Source: Flavobacterium fragile
GTDB lineage: Bacteria; Bacteroidota; Bacteroidia; Flavobacteriales; Flavobacteriaceae
DNA: 64,000 nt
Direction: 5' to 3'
Assembly: GCF_023634865.1 (NCBI RefSeq)
Contig: NZ_JAMLJN010000002.1
Span: 186,001-250,000 of the forward strand
The notes under the pieces are model-generated. The model was not told the DNA's origin. It did no database searches and saw nothing but the letters and a program-made list of their open reading frames with translations. The position numbers and the translations under genes were made by a program. The stretch's first letter is position 1. Each line of letters begins with the position of its first letter. Below are positions 53,379 to 62,414 of the stretch, one piece after another.

Positions 53379-54477
53379 AATTAAAATTTTTGTTGATTGT
53401 CATGTATTTGACCATGGTTATCAAGGAACACGAACGTACATCGAAGGTTTATACAGAGAGATGATTAAATTAAATCCGAATATGGAGTTTTATTTTGCAG
53501 CCTGTGATGTTAAAAATTTAAAACAGTGTTTTGGTACACCAGAAAATGTAGTTTATTTAAAATATAGAACGAAAAGTAAATTTCTTAGACTGCTATTTGA
53601 TGCCCCTAGATTAATTTCCCAATCAAAAATTGATTATGCTCATTTCCAATATATAGTCCCTCCATTTAAAAGGTGTAAATATATAGTTACAATTCACGAT
53701 GTCCTTTTTATAGATTTTAAAGAATATTTCAGCTTTAAAAACAGACTTATTAATACAATTTTATATTATATCAGTAGTAAAGTTTCAGATATAGTCTTAA
53801 CGGTTTCAAATTATTCCAAAGAGAGAATACAGACTCATTTTAATATACATAAAATAGCTGTTACCCCAAATGCGGTTTCAGAAGAGTTTTTTTTAGATCT
53901 CGATAAAGAAGAAATCAAAAAAGAATTATTAAAAAAATATAAGCTAGATAAGTACATAATTTATGTGAGTAGATGGGAACTTAGAAAAAATCAAGAATTA
54001 TTATTAAATTCATTCATACATTTAAAATTATATCAAGATTATAAATTAGTTTTCATAGGAGATGTTTCAACCAGAAATGAGAATTTTGATACAATTTATA
54101 ACAAACTACCTAATCAAATTAAAGAGAAAATATGTTTTCTTAAGAAAACAAGTCATAGTGATTTAGTTAAACTTGTACAAGGAGCTAAAGTTTCAGTATA
54201 TCCTTCTAAAGCCGAAGGATTTGGAATACCAGTACTAGAATCAGTTGCCGCTAAAGTTCCTACCTTGATATCCAACAAAACTGCAATGTCTGATTTTGAT
54301 TTTTTATCGGAATATAGTTTTGATCCATATAATCAAAAAGAATTTGATGAATTGCTTATCAAAACTATAAATTCTTATGAAAAAATTGATTTAACTGCAT
54401 TAATGGAAACTTGTAGAAAAAGATATTCCTGGAAATTTGCTGCAAAAATTTTATCAAATAAGATTACTGATTTTTAG
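53368..54477 (+). CDS. Glycosyltransferase family 4 (group 1)
   Basis: A 369-residue GT-B enzyme. The N-terminal domain has GYQGTRTYIEGLYREM and YIVTIHDVLFIDF. The donor domain has YIIYVSRWELRKNQELLLNSF, then VYPSKAEGFGIPVLESVAAKVP with the E-x7-E motif. It resembles mannosyl/rhamnosyl transferases of O-antigen loci, with specificity unknown. It overlaps the preceding polymerase gene by 11 bases and the convergent oxygenase gene by 14. Confidence 0.9.
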   Translation: MNDKIKIFVDCHVFDHGYQGTRTYIEGLYREMIKLNPNMEFYFAACDVKNLKQCFGTPENVVYLKYRTKSKFLRLLFDAPRLISQSKIDYAHFQYIVPPFKRCKYIVTIHDVLFIDFKEYFSFKNRLINTILYYISSKVSDIVLTVSNYSKERIQTHFNIHKIAVTPNAVSEEFFLDLDKEEIKKELLKKYKLDKYIIYVSRWELRKNQELLLNSFIHLKLYQDYKLVFIGDVSTRNENFDTIYNKLPNQIKEKICFLKKTSHSDLVKLVQGAKVSVYPSKAEGFGIPVLESVAAKVPTLISNKTAMSDFDFLSEYSFDPYNQKEFDELLIKTINSYEKIDLTALMETCRKRYSWKFAAKILSNKITDF

Positions 54478-55240
54478 CCGTTCCGCTACCAAACAATTTG
54501 TTTTTAGTTTGAACCAAGAAATTATAATTTTTAGCCAATTGTTTTTTAAAGAATGAAGCATCCTCTTTTGGAAACCAATCGGTAGTTCTAGGCGTCTCTA
54601 AATGTCTATTATGAATTTGATAAGCATAAGTAGCAATAGATGTTCTGTATTTGCCTTCAGGGAAATTAGTCATATCATATCCATGAAGTGTGTATGGTGC
54701 ACATTGTTGGATAATCAATCGGTTAAATGGAACTTCAATTTCTGCTTCTTCATCTGTTCTCAAATCTCTGATTTTAAGTCCCCCTTTATATTCAGGTTTC
54801 CAATCTTTATTTAGATAAAGCAATAAATTTAATTCTCGATACCAATTTTTATTAATAGGATGGTAATTAAAATCAAGATGCATGTCTAAAAAACTATTCT
54901 TTTTACCTTGATGTAGACCTCCGCCATGATTTTTTGGATCAACAAATACTTTCTTTGCTGTTATAAAGGATAAAATTGAATTAAATCTTTCAGAAGATAA
55001 ATCATTGTAAAGTTCTTTTAATTCTGAAGAAAGAACTTTATAATTTGATTTTTCGAATTTATTATTGGCAAAAGCATAATCTCTACTTTTATTTTCCAAT
55101 TCTGGAATAGAATCATAAGCTTTGATTAATTTTTCCTCATCACAAAAATTATCAATTATAAGATAAGGGAAAGGTTGAGCTGTTAAATATTGTATCCTAA
55201 GCGATTCCTTGTTATTTTCTAAGAATTCGAAATTTATCAT
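54464..55240 (-). CDS. 2-oxoglutarate/Fe(II)-dependent oxygenase
   Basis: A 258-residue protein with the double-stranded beta-helix facial triad: H121-x-D123 in DMHLDFNYHP and H186 in YTLHGYDM. R199 in KYRTSIATY is the probable 2-oxoglutarate carboxylate ligand. It is related to prolyl-hydroxylase-like 2OG-Fe(II) enzymes found in capsule/LPS loci. It may hydroxylate a sugar or protein, and the substrate is unknown. It lies against the direction of the surrounding polysaccharide genes, with its own promoter box. Confidence 0.87.
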   Translation of the reverse strand: MINFEFLENNKESLRIQYLTAQPFPYLIIDNFCDEEKLIKAYDSIPELENKSRDYAFANNKFEKSNYKVLSSELKELYNDLSSERFNSILSFITAKKVFVDPKNHGGGLHQGKKNSFLDMHLDFNYHPINKNWYRELNLLLYLNKDWKPEYKGGLKIRDLRTDEEAEIEVPFNRLIIQQCAPYTLHGYDMTNFPEGKYRTSIATYAYQIHNRHLETPRTTDWFPKEDASFFKKQLAKNYNFLVQTKNKLFGSGTAKNQ

Positions 55241-55262
55241 AGTTGACCATCTTCTATTTTAG

Positions 55263-55270
55263 CAAAAATA
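55263..55270 (-). promoter_or_regulatory. Putative -7 promoter box of the 2OG oxygenase gene
   Basis: The minus strand reads TATTTTTG, 23 bases before the ATG at 55240. Confidence 0.55.
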
Positions 55271-55356
55271 GAAAATTAATCTGTACTTAAGGAATGACTT
55301 TTATCATAAATCTTAAAAATTTGGTTTAAAAACGATGTTAAACAAAACAGAACCCT

Positions 55357-55364
55357 TATTTTTG
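55357..55364 (+). promoter_or_regulatory. Putative -7 promoter box of the DUF1972 glycosyltransferase gene
   Basis: TATTTTTG, 22 bases before ATG 55386. It lies inside the longer upstream frame and supports the shorter start. Confidence 0.5.
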
Positions 55365-55385
55365 TTTTTTTTATATAGAATTTTA

Positions 55386-56492
55386 ATGAAAATAGGAATT
55401 TTAGGAACGCGTGGTATACCTAACCATTATGGAGGTTTTGAACAGTTTGCGGAGTTTTTCGCAGTTTATGCAGCCACTCAAGGACACGAAGTTTTTGTTT
55501 ATAATTCCCGTAGTCATCCTTATAAAGAAAAGGAATTCAGAGGTGTACATATTGTGCATTGCTATGATCCTGAAAATAAAATAGGAACTGTTGGTCAGTT
55601 TATTTATGACTTAAATTGCATTAGAGACGCCAGAAAAAGAGATTTTGATATTATTCTTCAATTGGGTTATACCAGTAGCTCTGTTTGGTTTTCTTTACAT
55701 CCCAAAAACGCCATTGTGATTACCAATATGGATGGCTTAGAATGGAAACGCACTAAATATTCAAAAAAAGTACAAAAAGCACTTCAAATAGCAGAACGTT
55801 TAGCGGTAAAAAAGAGCGATTATTTAATTGCAGACTCTATTGGAATACAAAAATATATAAAGGAAAAGTATCAAAAAGAAAGCACTTACATAGCTTATGG
55901 TGCTTATAATTTTGATAATCCTAATCCAGAAATTTTAAAAGAATATCAAGTTGAAAAAGAAAATTTCAATATGATTATGGCTCGTTTTGAGCCTGAAAAT
56001 AATTTGGATATGGTGCTTGAAGGAGTTGCTATGGCGGAAGATAAAACACCAATTTTAGTAATTGGAAACCACAATACCAAATATGGATCTTATTTAAAAA
56101 ATAAATTCGAAGCCTTTTCTCATATTCGATTTTTAGGAGCGGTTTATAATTTAGATCATTTAAATAATTTACGATATTACTCCAATCTTTACTTTCATGG
56201 GCACACCGTTGGAGGAACCAATCCTTCTTTGTTAGAAGCCATGGCATCAAAGGCTTTAATTGCCGCTCACAATAACGATTTCAACAAAGGCGTATTAAAA
56301 GAAAATGCCTTTTATTTTACATCTGCCGAAGAGGTTAAAAAAATCTTAAATGCAATCAAAAAAAGTGATAACTTGCAATTCGTAGAAAAAAACTATGATG
56401 CTATAGCTTCAGCTTTTAATTGGGAGAAAATAAATGAACAATATTTACAGCTTTTTAAGCAATGTTTGGAAGGAACTTTTAGAAGAAAATAA
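55386..56492 (+). CDS. DUF1972-type glycosyltransferase (rhamnosyltransferase-like)
   Basis: A 368-residue GT-B enzyme. The N-terminal MKIGILGTRGIPNHYGGFEQFAE is the DUF1972 signature. The donor domain has ARFEPENNLDMVLEG and HGHTVGGTNPSLLEAMASKAL. Family members often transfer rhamnose or related sugars, which fits the dTDP-rhamnose genes, but specificity is inferred. ATG 55386 is preferred over the frame start 51 bases earlier, which would include the promoter box. It overlaps the next gene by 59 bases. Confidence 0.88.
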   Translation: MKIGILGTRGIPNHYGGFEQFAEFFAVYAATQGHEVFVYNSRSHPYKEKEFRGVHIVHCYDPENKIGTVGQFIYDLNCIRDARKRDFDIILQLGYTSSSVWFSLHPKNAIVITNMDGLEWKRTKYSKKVQKALQIAERLAVKKSDYLIADSIGIQKYIKEKYQKESTYIAYGAYNFDNPNPEILKEYQVEKENFNMIMARFEPENNLDMVLEGVAMAEDKTPILVIGNHNTKYGSYLKNKFEAFSHIRFLGAVYNLDHLNNLRYYSNLYFHGHTVGGTNPSLLEAMASKALIAAHNNDFNKGVLKENAFYFTSAEEVKKILNAIKKSDNLQFVEKNYDAIASAFNWEKINEQYLQLFKQCLEGTFRRK

Positions 56493-57768
56493 ACAAAACA
56501 AAGCGTTTATTCCTTTTTTATTATTGTTAATTACTCTGCCAATTTCAATGGCAGTTAATAATATTTTATTAGGGGTCTTTTTTTTATCGTCGCTTCTATA
56601 CATAAGAAAAAATAAGTTCGTTTTTTCGGTTACTTTTTTGATTCCAATTCTCTTGTTTGTTTGGATGTGTGTTTCCTATTTTTGGTCTATCGATCTAAAA
56701 CGTACTCTTAGTGCAATACCAAAAGAAATTGCTTTATTATTACTTCCTATTGCCTTTATGTTAATTCCTACTTTTACTAAAGAGCAAAAAGATAAGATTT
56801 TAAAATATTATAGTTACGCAATGTTGGTTTACGTTGTGTTTTTTTTAGTTCGAGCGTTTATTAGGTTTTTAATAACTAGGGATACGAGCGTTTTCTTTTA
56901 TCACGGACCAGATAATGATACTGATACGGGATTGGTTCCAAGATTATTAAATGCTATTCATGTTTCTGTTTATGTTGCAATGGCATTTTTTTATTTTTTC
57001 ATTAAAGAGATAAAATCAAAAATTGATTATTTAGCTAGTTTGTTATTGTTCATATTTGTAATACTATTGTCTTCAAAAAACATCATCATTGTCTTTGTAT
57101 TATTAATTTTGATACAGGTTTTTTTCTATTCTAAGATAGCTAATCGTTTACGATTAAGAAATTTAACGATTCTCTTATTACTATTAGGTTTTGTAATATC
57201 ATTTAGTAAAATAAAAGAACGGTTTTTGATAGAATTTACAAGTAATTCTACTAAAAGTATTTCTCACAATGTAAAAGCTGATGGTCAGAATGGAGTAAAT
57301 AACATCAGTATTTATGAAGCTTGGACTCAAGACCAATTTTCTCATAACGATTTTTTTCCAGGAACATCATTTCGTGTTTATCAATTTAGAATGTTTTTAG
57401 AGTTTTTAAAAGAAGAACCTATCTTTTGGAAAGGATTTGGTCTCAATGCTTCTTTAAATAAACTTTTAGAAAAGGAAAAACAATATAATTTGTATCCAGG
57501 TTACGGGACTTTTAATTTTCACAATCAATACGTACAAAATTTTGCTGAACTAGGAGTAGTTGGATTCTTACTATTATTGATTATTTTGTATATAAATACA
57601 AAAAAAGCCTTTAGTACTAAAGATTTTATACATATTGCTTTTGCAGTTTTAATGATAAGCTTATTTTTGACAGAATCTTTCTTATGGAGACAAAGAGGAG
57701 TTTTGTTTTTTATGCTTTTTTATTGTCTCTTTAATGTAAAAATGGATTCTCGATTAGAAAAAATGTAA
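56434..57768 (+). CDS. O-antigen ligase/polymerase family membrane protein
   Basis: A 444-residue protein with about ten helices. The large periplasmic loop (about 260-365) ends [19 protein letters not shown] and [19 protein letters not shown], close to the Wzy_C/WaaL pattern with conserved His. It may be the ligase that attaches the polymer to lipid A core, or a second polymerase. With the protein at 52134 the locus has both roles available. The start overlaps the previous gene by 59 bases, which is unusual; a later in-frame ATG exists but would remove the first helix. Confidence 0.82.
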   Translation: MNNIYSFLSNVWKELLEENKQNKAFIPFLLLLITLPISMAVNNILLGVFFLSSLLYIRKNKFVFSVTFLIPILLFVWMCVSYFWSIDLKRTLSAIPKEIALLLLPIAFMLIPTFTKEQKDKILKYYSYAMLVYVVFFLVRAFIRFLITRDTSVFFYHGPDNDTDTGLVPRLLNAIHVSVYVAMAFFYFFIKEIKSKIDYLASLLLFIFVILLSSKNIIIVFVLLILIQVFFYSKIANRLRLRNLTILLLLLGFVISFSKIKERFLIEFTSNSTKSISHNVKADGQNGVNNISIYEAWTQDQFSHNDFFPGTSFRVYQFRMFLEFLKEEPIFWKGFGLNASLNKLLEKEKQYNLYPGYGTFNFHNQYVQNFAELGVVGFLLLLIILYINTKKAFSTKDFIHIAFAVLMISLFLTESFLWRQRGVLFFMLFYCLFNVKMDSRLEKM

Positions 57769-57770
57769 AA

Positions 57771-58754
57771 ATGAAAAGAATATTAATTACAGGCGCGGCA
57801 GGTTTTCTTGGATCTCATCTTTGTGATCGATTTATTAAAGAAGGTTATTTTGTAATTGGAATGGATAACTTGATTACTGGAGATTTAAAAAATATCGAAC
57901 ATCTTTTTAAAGAAAAGAATTTTGAGTTTTATCACCACGATATAACAAAATTTGTCCATGTTCCAGGGAAATTAGATTATATTTTGCATTTTGCTTCGCC
58001 AGCAAGTCCAATAGATTATTTGAAAATTCCGATTCAAACCTTGAAAGTTGGATCGTTAGGTACTCATAATTTATTAGGTTTGGCTAGAGTTAAAAAAGCA
58101 AGAATTCTTATCGCATCAACTTCTGAAGTTTACGGTGATCCATTGGTTCATCCACAAACAGAAGAATACTACGGCAATGTAAATACCATAGGTCCTAGAG
58201 GGGTTTATGATGAAGCCAAACGCTTTCAGGAATCTATTACTATGGCATATCATACTTTTCATGGTGTAGAAACTAGAATCGTGCGTATTTTTAATACGTA
58301 TGGACCAAGAATGCGATTAAACGATGGACGTGTAATTCCAGCATTTATCGGACAAGCATTGCGCGGTGAAGATTTAACTATTTTTGGCGACGGAAGTCAA
58401 ACGCGTTCGTTTTGTTATGTGGATGACCAAGTAGAAGGTATTTTTAGATTGTTGCATTCTGATTATCATTTGCCAGTAAATATTGGTAATCCTGATGAAA
58501 TTACAATCAGAGATTTTGCAGAAGAAATCATCAAGTTAACAGGCACTGATCAGAAAGTGGTATATCATCCGCTTCCAATTAACGACCCTATGCAACGTCA
58601 GCCCGATATTACAAAAGCAAGAGAAATTTTAGGTTGGGAAGCAAAAGTATCAAGAGCAGAAGGAATGAAATTAACGTATGAATATTTTAAATCGCTATCT
58701 CCAGAAGAACTAGCAAAAGAAGAACACAAAGATTTTACAAAATATATACACTAA
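57771..58754 (+). CDS. UDP-glucuronate decarboxylase (UDP-xylose synthase family)
   Basis: A 327-residue extended SDR enzyme that should convert UDP-glucuronate to UDP-xylose. The NAD loop is [29 protein letters not shown] is the hallmark of [12 protein letters not shown] carries the catalytic Thr/Ser-Glu, and [12 protein letters not shown] carries Tyr-x3-Lys. [18 protein letters not shown] is also UXS-specific. This implies a pentose or related UDP-sugar in the polymer. No UDP-glucose dehydrogenase is in the window, so UDP-glucuronate must come from elsewhere. The next gene starts right at its stop. Confidence 0.92.
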   Translation: MKRILITGAAGFLGSHLCDRFIKEGYFVIGMDNLITGDLKNIEHLFKEKNFEFYHHDITKFVHVPGKLDYILHFASPASPIDYLKIPIQTLKVGSLGTHNLLGLARVKKARILIASTSEVYGDPLVHPQTEEYYGNVNTIGPRGVYDEAKRFQESITMAYHTFHGVETRIVRIFNTYGPRMRLNDGRVIPAFIGQALRGEDLTIFGDGSQTRSFCYVDDQVEGIFRLLHSDYHLPVNIGNPDEITIRDFAEEIIKLTGTDQKVVYHPLPINDPMQRQPDITKAREILGWEAKVSRAEGMKLTYEYFKSLSPEELAKEEHKDFTKYIH

Positions 58755-60107
58755 TTGAAAGGTAAAACAGGAAGATATTCAGTTTATATTAGGCCCATAC
58801 AAACTATTCTAGATTTATTAATAATAAATTTATTAGTAATAGTTTGTATGCGACCTGCTATGAGTAATTTCGGATATCATATTATTGTTTCTGTTTTTTG
58901 GTTGGTAATTTCTTATTATTCTGGTTTTTATGAGGTTTATCGATATAGTAAAGGGATTGAAATAATAGGTAAACTTCTCAAACAATTCTTTTTTATAAGT
59001 TTAATAACTTTCGCTTATGTAGGTTATAAGTATAAATATGTAACTACTGATGAGGTAGGTTTCTATATCTTGTCTTCGTTCCTTTTGGTAGGCTTTTTAA
59101 AGCTCTTTATTTTTGTTTTTTTAAGGAAGTATAGATTACTTTATGGAGGGAATTTTAGAAATGTTATTATTTTAGGAAATGGGAAAAGTGTTGATGAATT
59201 GGTTGATTTTTTTACTCAAAACCCTGATTACGGTTACAATTTAAATAGCATTTTTGATTTAAAAACCAACAAAAGAACCGAATTAGCAAATTGTAAAGAA
59301 TATGTAAACGATAACAAAATAGACGAAATATATGCTTCTATAAACTCTTTAACAAGTAATGAAATAGATAACTTAATTCAATTTGCAGATAATAATTTAA
59401 AAACAATAAAATTTTTACCCGACAGTAAAAATACTTTTTTTAGAAATTTAGCTGTTGAATATTATGATTATATTCCGATAATTTCTCTTAGAACAATACC
59501 ACTAGATAAAGAGGTAAATAAAAGATTAAAGAGAGTTTTTGATGTAGTTTTTTCTTTGACTATTATACTTTTTATTTTATCATGGTTAACCCCTATTTTG
59601 GCTTTAATTATTCGTTTAGAATCCAAAGGGCCAACCTTTTTTAAACAAAAGAGAAATGGATTAAATTATGAGGAATTCTATTGTTATAAATTTCGCTCTA
59701 TGCATTTAAATCCAATAGCTGATTTAGAACAAGTTCAAAAAAATGACCCAAGAATTACTAGAGTAGGAAAATTTATTCGAAAAACAAGCATTGATGAATT
59801 GCCGCAGTTTTTTAATGTTCTCTTGGGGGATATGTCAGTTGTTGGTCCTAGGCCACACATGGTTAGTCATACGGAGATGTATGCTAAAAGTGTTGACAAG
59901 TTTATGGTGCGACATTTTATTAAACCTGGGATTACTGGATTGGCTCAAACCAATGGATTTAGAGGCGAGGTTGAAAATGAAAAAGACATTATCAATAGAG
60001 TTAAATACGATATATTTTATCTAGAAAACTGGACGCTATTATTGGATATAAAAATTATTTTAACAACAGTTTTTAATGCTTTAAAAGGAGAAGAAAAAGC
60101 TTACTAA
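58755..60107 (+). CDS. Polyprenyl glycosylphosphotransferase (initiating sugar-1-phosphate transferase)
   Basis: A 450-residue membrane enzyme that starts repeat-unit synthesis by moving a sugar 1-phosphate onto undecaprenyl phosphate. About four N-terminal helices lie in residues 10-125, then a Rossmann-like CoA_binding_3 region. After another helix (about 265-288) comes the bacterial sugar transferase domain: KFRSMH, TSIDELPQFFNVLLGDMSVVGPRPH and HFIKPGITGLAQTNGFRG. It resembles WbaP/WcaJ in order. The TTG start at 58755 directly abuts the previous TAA. Confidence 0.92.
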   Translation: MKGKTGRYSVYIRPIQTILDLLIINLLVIVCMRPAMSNFGYHIIVSVFWLVISYYSGFYEVYRYSKGIEIIGKLLKQFFFISLITFAYVGYKYKYVTTDEVGFYILSSFLLVGFLKLFIFVFLRKYRLLYGGNFRNVIILGNGKSVDELVDFFTQNPDYGYNLNSIFDLKTNKRTELANCKEYVNDNKIDEIYASINSLTSNEIDNLIQFADNNLKTIKFLPDSKNTFFRNLAVEYYDYIPIISLRTIPLDKEVNKRLKRVFDVVFSLTIILFILSWLTPILALIIRLESKGPTFFKQKRNGLNYEEFYCYKFRSMHLNPIADLEQVQKNDPRITRVGKFIRKTSIDELPQFFNVLLGDMSVVGPRPHMVSHTEMYAKSVDKFMVRHFIKPGITGLAQTNGFRGEVENEKDIINRVKYDIFYLENWTLLLDIKIILTTVFNALKGEEKAY

Positions 60108-60859
60108 TGAATCCTTTAGTTTCCATTATTACCCCATCTTATAATTCTGCAAAATTTATTGCTGAAACGATACAATCGGTACAAAATCAAACCTTTTCAA
60201 ATTGGGAAATGATTATTGTTGATGATGGTTCTTCTGATGAAACGGAAAGTGTAGTTTTATCGATACTTCAAAACGACAATCGCATCCAATTTCATAAATT
60301 AAGTCAAAATTCAGGTCCAGCTGTAGCTCGAAATATTGGAATTGAGAAAGCATCGGGAGATTATATGACGTTTATTGATGCCGATGATATTTGGTTTCCA
60401 ACCTTCATCGAAAACAATATCAAAACTATTCAAGAAACCGAAATTCCGTTTGTGTTTTCGTCTTATAAAAGAGCTAATGAACAATTAGAATTTGTCTATT
60501 CTGATTTTATTGTGCCACACAAAGTTACTTATACCGATATTTTAAAATCCAATTCTATAAGTTGTTTGACAGCTTTTTTGAATATTAAAAAATTAGGAAA
60601 AAAGTACATGCCATTAATCCGAAAACGCCAAGACATGGGGTTGTGGTTGAATTATTTAAAAGTAATTCCATTTGCACATGGAATCCAAGAAACCCAGGCG
60701 ATTTACAGAATCAGAGAAAATTCACTTTCCAGAAAAAAATCGGATTTAATTCAATACCAATGGCAATTTTATAGAGAAGTTGAAAAGCTCAATGTTTTCC
60801 AATCAGCTTATTACATGTTGCACTGGATGTATCGCGGTTTTATGAAGTACAGAAATTAG
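60107..60859 (+). CDS. Glycosyltransferase family 2
   Basis: A 250-residue GT-A enzyme: SIITPSYNSAKFIAETIQSVQNQTFSNWEM, IIVDDGSSDET, NSGPAVARNIGIEKASGDYMTFIDADD with the DxD motif. It is close to the WcaA/WfgS-type O-antigen glycosyltransferases. Its start overlaps the stop of the glycosylphosphotransferase (TAATG), suggesting that it adds the second sugar after the initiating transferase. It is the last plus-strand gene of the locus. Confidence 0.9.
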   Translation: MNPLVSIITPSYNSAKFIAETIQSVQNQTFSNWEMIIVDDGSSDETESVVLSILQNDNRIQFHKLSQNSGPAVARNIGIEKASGDYMTFIDADDIWFPTFIENNIKTIQETEIPFVFSSYKRANEQLEFVYSDFIVPHKVTYTDILKSNSISCLTAFLNIKKLGKKYMPLIRKRQDMGLWLNYLKVIPFAHGIQETQAIYRIRENSLSRKKSDLIQYQWQFYREVEKLNVFQSAYYMLHWMYRGFMKYRN

Positions 60860-60991
60860 GTTTTAACGCAAAGTTTTCAAGTTTTTCGCAAAGTTTGCTA
60901 AATTTAGTGTAGATAATATAAGAAGCTTCGCTTTGAAAGGGTTTAACGTTACGAGTAATTTGTGCTAATTCGTGAAATTCGTGTTTAAAAA
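60860..60991. other. Short intergenic with repeat-like sequence
   Basis: It contains ACGCAAAG...TTTTTCGCAAAG and TGCTAATTCGTGAAATTCGTG, phrases that I recall as scattered non-coding repeats in Flavobacterium genomes. A weaker relative (GTGTGCCTTCATTGTGTTCC) is near 1478. There is no gene or clear terminator. Confidence 0.35.
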
Positions 60992-62302
60992 TTATATCAT
61001 CGACTGAAATTGCTTCAATTTTCCTCTTTTTGTGCGTTCCAAAACTTCTTTGCGATTATAAGTAAAATGTAATCCTGGCTCTAAATATTTAGAAATCGCT
61101 TTTTCAATTTCCTGAATTTGTTCCGAAGTCAATTCTGCTGAACTCACATAATCAATCTCAAAACTATCCAATTTTGTTTGGCGTACGATAAATTCTTTTA
61201 CATTTCCGTCGTCTTCAATAATGCTTTTGGTTACGTAGTAAAATGTTAATCCTGGTGATTTTTTCCCACTGGGTAAATGTGCTATATCGCTGGTTCTTCC
61301 AATTAATTTTTTTAGAATGGGTTTTTTTAACGTGCTTTTTTCATCTAAAATTCCCACATCGCCAATTTCATAACGAATAAATGGATGTGCTTTGTTGTAT
61401 AACGAAGTAATGACTACTTTTCCTTCTGTTCCATACGGAACAGGTTGGTTGTTTTCATCTAAAATTTCCACGAATAAAGTTTCCGAATTTACTTGCCATT
61501 CGTCTTTTGGATTTTGAAAAGCAATCAAGTCTAATTCCGAAGCGCCATATTCATTCACAACTGGAATTCCTAAATGTTTTTCAAGCAAGATTTTATCTTC
61601 TTCAAACAACATTTCCGATGTCACCATGCAAACTTTCAATGTTGGACAAACATCGGTTAAAATGATATTTCGTGCTTGTAAATATTTTCCAAAAAGCACA
61701 ATCGAACTCGTATAACCATTGATATAATCAAACTTTTTGGTTTTAAAATGTTCGAAAACACCATCTAAAACTTTGTCAGATAAATCAAAAATTGGGAAAC
61801 GGTATCTTTTGCTCAAAAAGTCTTTCAAACGTTCCTTTCTGTACCCAATAAAATCCAATGGAATTCCATAAAAACGCGCTTGATACGACGAATTAAAATC
61901 AACACCATACCTACCAAAACGATAAATAATCGAAGCCCATGTAATCGCATGTGCTTCTTTATCTTTAGCAAAAACAAAAGGATCGCCACTCGAACCCGAA
62001 GTTTTATTTACAAAAACAGTTTTTTCTGAATATCCTTTGGAGAGTCGGTCTTTTAAAGGTTTTTGTAAATCTTTTTTAGTTAAAACAGGTAATTCGTTCC
62101 AATTTTCAAAAGTGTCTTTCCCAACTAAATTCTGATAAAAAGTATTGTTTTTCAAATGAAATTCTATAATTTCTCGCTTTTTAGTTTCGAGATAATCGGG
62201 ATAATCTGTTTCCGAAATTTGTAGAATTTTCTCAAAATCAGACTGAGCTTTCGCAATGGGAAAACCGCTTAATTTTAAAGAAAGAAGAAACAAGTTGAAC
62301 AT
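60992..62302 (-). CDS. CapK-like phenylacetate--CoA ligase family adenylating enzyme
   Basis: A 436-residue ANL-superfamily protein. VNKTSGSSGDPFVFAKDKEA is the ATP phosphate loop, VVNEYGASELDLIAFQ the A5-type motif and IRYEIGDVGILDE the hinge region. Relatives named CapK or WsaC-like occur in capsule loci, where some form amide or ester decorations on sugars; the substrate here is unknown. I start it at ATG 62302 because the upstream TTG falls in the -7 box. It is convergent with the end of the polysaccharide operon and divergent from purD. Confidence 0.85.
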   Translation of the reverse strand: MFNLFLLSLKLSGFPIAKAQSDFEKILQISETDYPDYLETKKREIIEFHLKNNTFYQNLVGKDTFENWNELPVLTKKDLQKPLKDRLSKGYSEKTVFVNKTSGSSGDPFVFAKDKEAHAITWASIIYRFGRYGVDFNSSYQARFYGIPLDFIGYRKERLKDFLSKRYRFPIFDLSDKVLDGVFEHFKTKKFDYINGYTSSIVLFGKYLQARNIILTDVCPTLKVCMVTSEMLFEEDKILLEKHLGIPVVNEYGASELDLIAFQNPKDEWQVNSETLFVEILDENNQPVPYGTEGKVVITSLYNKAHPFIRYEIGDVGILDEKSTLKKPILKKLIGRTSDIAHLPSGKKSPGLTFYYVTKSIIEDDGNVKEFIVRQTKLDSFEIDYVSSAELTSEQIQEIEKAISKYLEPGLHFTYNRKEVLERTKRGKLKQFQSMI

Positions 62303-62317
62303 TCGTTGGAATTTATC

Positions 62318-62325
62318 CAAAAGTA
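62318..62325 (-). promoter_or_regulatory. Putative -7 promoter box of the CapK-like gene
   Basis: The minus strand reads TACTTTTG, 15 bases before ATG 62302, implying a very short leader. Confidence 0.5.
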
Positions 62326-62382
62326 CTAAATCTGAAAATAATCTTTCTTCTTTTTTCTTTTTTCTTTCTTCTTAAGAAATAG

Positions 62383-62390
62383 TACTTTTG
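62383..62390 (+). promoter_or_regulatory. Putative -7 promoter box of purD
   Basis: TACTTTTG, 24 bases before ATG 62415. An in-frame TTG at 62388 lies inside it. The CapK-like and purD promoters stand back to back. Confidence 0.55.
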
Positions 62391-62414
62391 TCCAACAACA
62401 TAACAACACACAAA

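Noticed and set aside
48162-62302. Recently acquired genomic island with integrase or IS ends
   Set aside because: The polysaccharide block is somewhat more AT-rich than the housekeeping genes, which hints at exchange, but no integrase, transposase, tRNA-end repeats or flanking direct repeats were seen.
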